5,786 bases of DNA from an uncultured Erysipelotrichaceae bacterium. GTDB taxonomy: Bacteria; Bacillota_I; Bacilli_A; Erysipelotrichales; Coprobacillaceae. Positions 4,972-5,786 of this stretch are shown here, in pieces (positions within the stretch are counted from its first letter, which is position 1; every line of letters starts with the position of its first letter). The position numbers were made by a program, and so were the translations under genes. The notes below the pieces were generated by a model. It was not told where the DNA came from, searched no databases, and saw only the letters and a list, made by a program, of their open reading frames with translations. The stretch covers positions 1-5,786 of the forward strand of contig UQVG01000141.1 of assembly GCA_900544435.1 (NCBI GenBank), in the 5' to 3' direction.

Positions 4972-5641
4972 CTAAAACTTTTTTAGTAAATTCATTTATA
5001 CAATTTTTAGAAATTGGAATAACTTGTTGATTAATCATAATGCAATTCATTCCTTCAATATGATCAATATGTTTTAAATTGACAATATAACTTCTATGAC
5101 AACGATAAAAAGAACTATCTAGTTTAAAAGAAATTTCTTTTAAACTCATAGGATTCCTTTTAGAAGTATGCTTTTGATGAATCATAATATGATGTTGATA
5201 AGCCTCTATGTAAATAATCTCTTCAAAGGGTATTTTTTGAATTTGTTTTTTAAATTGATAAATAATATTTTTTTGACATTGCTGAAGATAAATTTGATCA
5301 AGTATTTTATATATTTCTTGATCATTAACCGGTTTTAATAAATAATGTGTTGCTTTTACTTGATAACTTGCTATTCCATAATGAATATTTCTTGTTTGAA
5401 AAACAATGGGAATTCTAGCATCATTTTTTCTAAGTATTTTAGAAAACTCAAAACCATTAATACTTATATCCAATTCTAAAAAAACAATATCACATATTTT
5501 TAAACATTTTGGTAATTGATAATAAAGTTCTTTATACCAATAAAAATGTACTTTTTGTTGATTACGTTTACTCCATTTTTCAATAATTATTTTTAAAGCC
5601 AAGTAGTCCTTTAAGTTATTTTCACCTATAAAGATATTCAT
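4961..5641 (-). CDS. LytTR-family response regulator, apparently orphan, atypical receiver
   Basis: This is a cytoplasmic DNA-binding regulator of 226 residues, in the AgrA/ComE/LytR class. The receiver domain (about 1-120) ends with the conserved T83 (IVFQTRNIHYGI) and K103 (HYLLKP). The LytTR DNA-binding domain (about 128-226) has the signature FYRCHRSYIVNLKHI (178-192). The receiver pocket is degenerate: the acidic pair is E7-N8, and the residue aligned with the phosphorylated Asp in FLD is E56 (FLELD). D58, two residues on, could be an alternative site if the loop is aligned differently. Glu can mimic phospho-Asp, so the protein may act without a kinase; none is in the window. The start ATG at 5641 has a strong ribosome site AAAGAGGTGG (5646-5655). 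The gene precedes comFA with no terminator between them. It could regulate competence genes as ComE does in streptococci, but this is inference. Confidence 0.9.
   Translation of the reverse strand: MNIFIGENNLKDYLALKIIIEKWSKRNQQKVHFYWYKELYYQLPKCLKICDIVFLELDISINGFEFSKILRKNDARIPIVFQTRNIHYGIASYQVKATHYLLKPVNDQEIYKILDQIYLQQCQKNIIYQFKKQIQKIPFEEIIYIEAYQHHIMIHQKHTSKRNPMSLKEISFKLDSSFYRCHRSYIVNLKHIDHIEGMNCIMINQQVIPISKNCINEFTKKVLGQI
5121..5146. repeat. 26-bp perfect palindrome inside the LytTR gene
   Basis: AGTTTAAAAGAAA is followed without spacer by its exact reverse complement, centred between 5133 and 5134. On the minus strand it encodes S-L-K-E-I-S-F-K-L (166-174) at the start of the LytTR recognition region. 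Related proteins usually read LKELEEKL or similar here, so the second arm corresponds to the non-consensus I-S-F. It does not resemble the comFC palindrome in sequence. Confidence 0.88.
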
Positions 5642-5660
5642 TTTACCACCTCTTTATTAG

Positions 5661-5690
5661 TTTATATGAATTCTTTAATAAGTTTGTCTT
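5661..5690 (-). promoter_or_regulatory. Weak candidate promoter of the response regulator gene
   Basis: TATAAA (5661-5666) lies 18 bp from AAGACA (5685-5690), matching consensus at five and four of six bases. The implied start near 5654 would leave the Shine-Dalgarno almost at the 5' end of the message, which is unusual, so this is a tentative call. Confidence 0.25.
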
Positions 5691-5707
5691 TTAGAACAAA
5701 TTGGACT

Positions 5708-5730
5708 AAAAAAATCGCCTAAGCGATTTT
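5708..5730 (-). terminator. Rho-independent terminator upstream of the response regulator gene
   Basis: AAAATCGC-TTAG-GCGATTTT forms an 8-bp stem with a tetraloop and runs into seven T residues in all on the minus strand. It most likely ends a gene lying beyond the window edge. The overlapping sequence CCTAA (5729-5733) can instead pair with TTAGG (5718-5722), so an alternative fold that breaks the terminator is possible. Confidence 0.8.
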
Positions 5731-5742
5731 AGGCTCTATACT

Positions 5743-5777
5743 AAAACTGGAGGGGAAATATATCCTGCTCCAGTTTT
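5743..5777. repeat. Long hairpin at the window edge
   Basis: Perfect 10-bp arms AAAACTGGAG and CTCCAGTTTT enclose a 15-nt loop in which GGA and TCC can pair further. It lies just upstream of the terminator on the minus strand. It may be a second terminator-like stem at the end of the upstream gene, or the first half of an attenuator-type leader. On the plus strand the right arm runs into TTTTCTTATATTT, so weak plus-strand termination is also possible. Confidence 0.6.
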
Positions 5778-5786
5778 CTTATATTT

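Noticed and set aside
4907..4990. ComK box or cin-box controlling comFA
   Set aside because: No AAAA-N5-TTTT pair and no TACGAATA-like element were found in the upstream region.
5303..5332. 8-bp inverted repeat TGATCAAG / CTTGATCA in the regulator gene
   Set aside because: It has short arms with a 14-nt spacer inside coding sequence. Such repeats are common at this base composition.

Overview
The window is AT-rich, gene-dense, and codes entirely on the minus strand. It looks like chromosomal backbone of a low-GC Bacillota. The compact proteins, the missing C-terminal zinc motif of SecA and the codon bias suggest an Erysipelotrichia-like gut lineage, but that placement is inference. TGA is used as a stop (response regulator gene), so the code is the standard bacterial one and not the Mycoplasma code.

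Read in the direction of transcription (from high to low coordinates), the layout is as follows. (1) 5642-5786 is non-coding. It holds a long hairpin and a rho-independent terminator, probably the 3' end of a gene outside the window. (2) 4961-5641 encodes a LytTR-family response regulator with no histidine kinase in view and with Glu where the phosphorylated Asp is expected. (3) About 70 nt follow, holding 11-bp tandem repeats that run into a good sigma-A type promoter. (4) comFA and comFC overlap and encode the DNA-uptake helicase and its phosphoribosyltransferase-like partner. (5) A non-coding gap of about 230 nt holds a hairpin with a possible pseudoknot, a small palindrome and a promoter. 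(6) A cold-shock protein gene ends inside its own terminator. (7) A promoter lies inside an inverted repeat, followed by secA. (8) The first codons of what appears to be prfB overlap the secA stop as TAATG and run off the window.

The order comFA-comFC-x-secA-prfB is the familiar Bacillota arrangement. The ribosome hibernation factor gene (hpf/yvyD/raiA), often found just before secA, is absent and a csp gene sits in its place. A LytTR regulator beside comFA is suggestive, because the streptococcal competence regulator ComE is of this class. The 11-bp repeats that overlap the comFA -35 box are a plausible target for it.

The most unexpected signals are two long, perfect, spacerless palindromes inside genes: 30 bp in comFC over its PRPP-binding motif, and 26 bp in the LytTR domain of the regulator. 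By eye, no other spacerless palindrome in the window exceeds about 12 bp. In both cases the second half of the palindrome coincides with residues that differ from the family consensus. That pattern fits template-switch repair of an imperfect palindrome.
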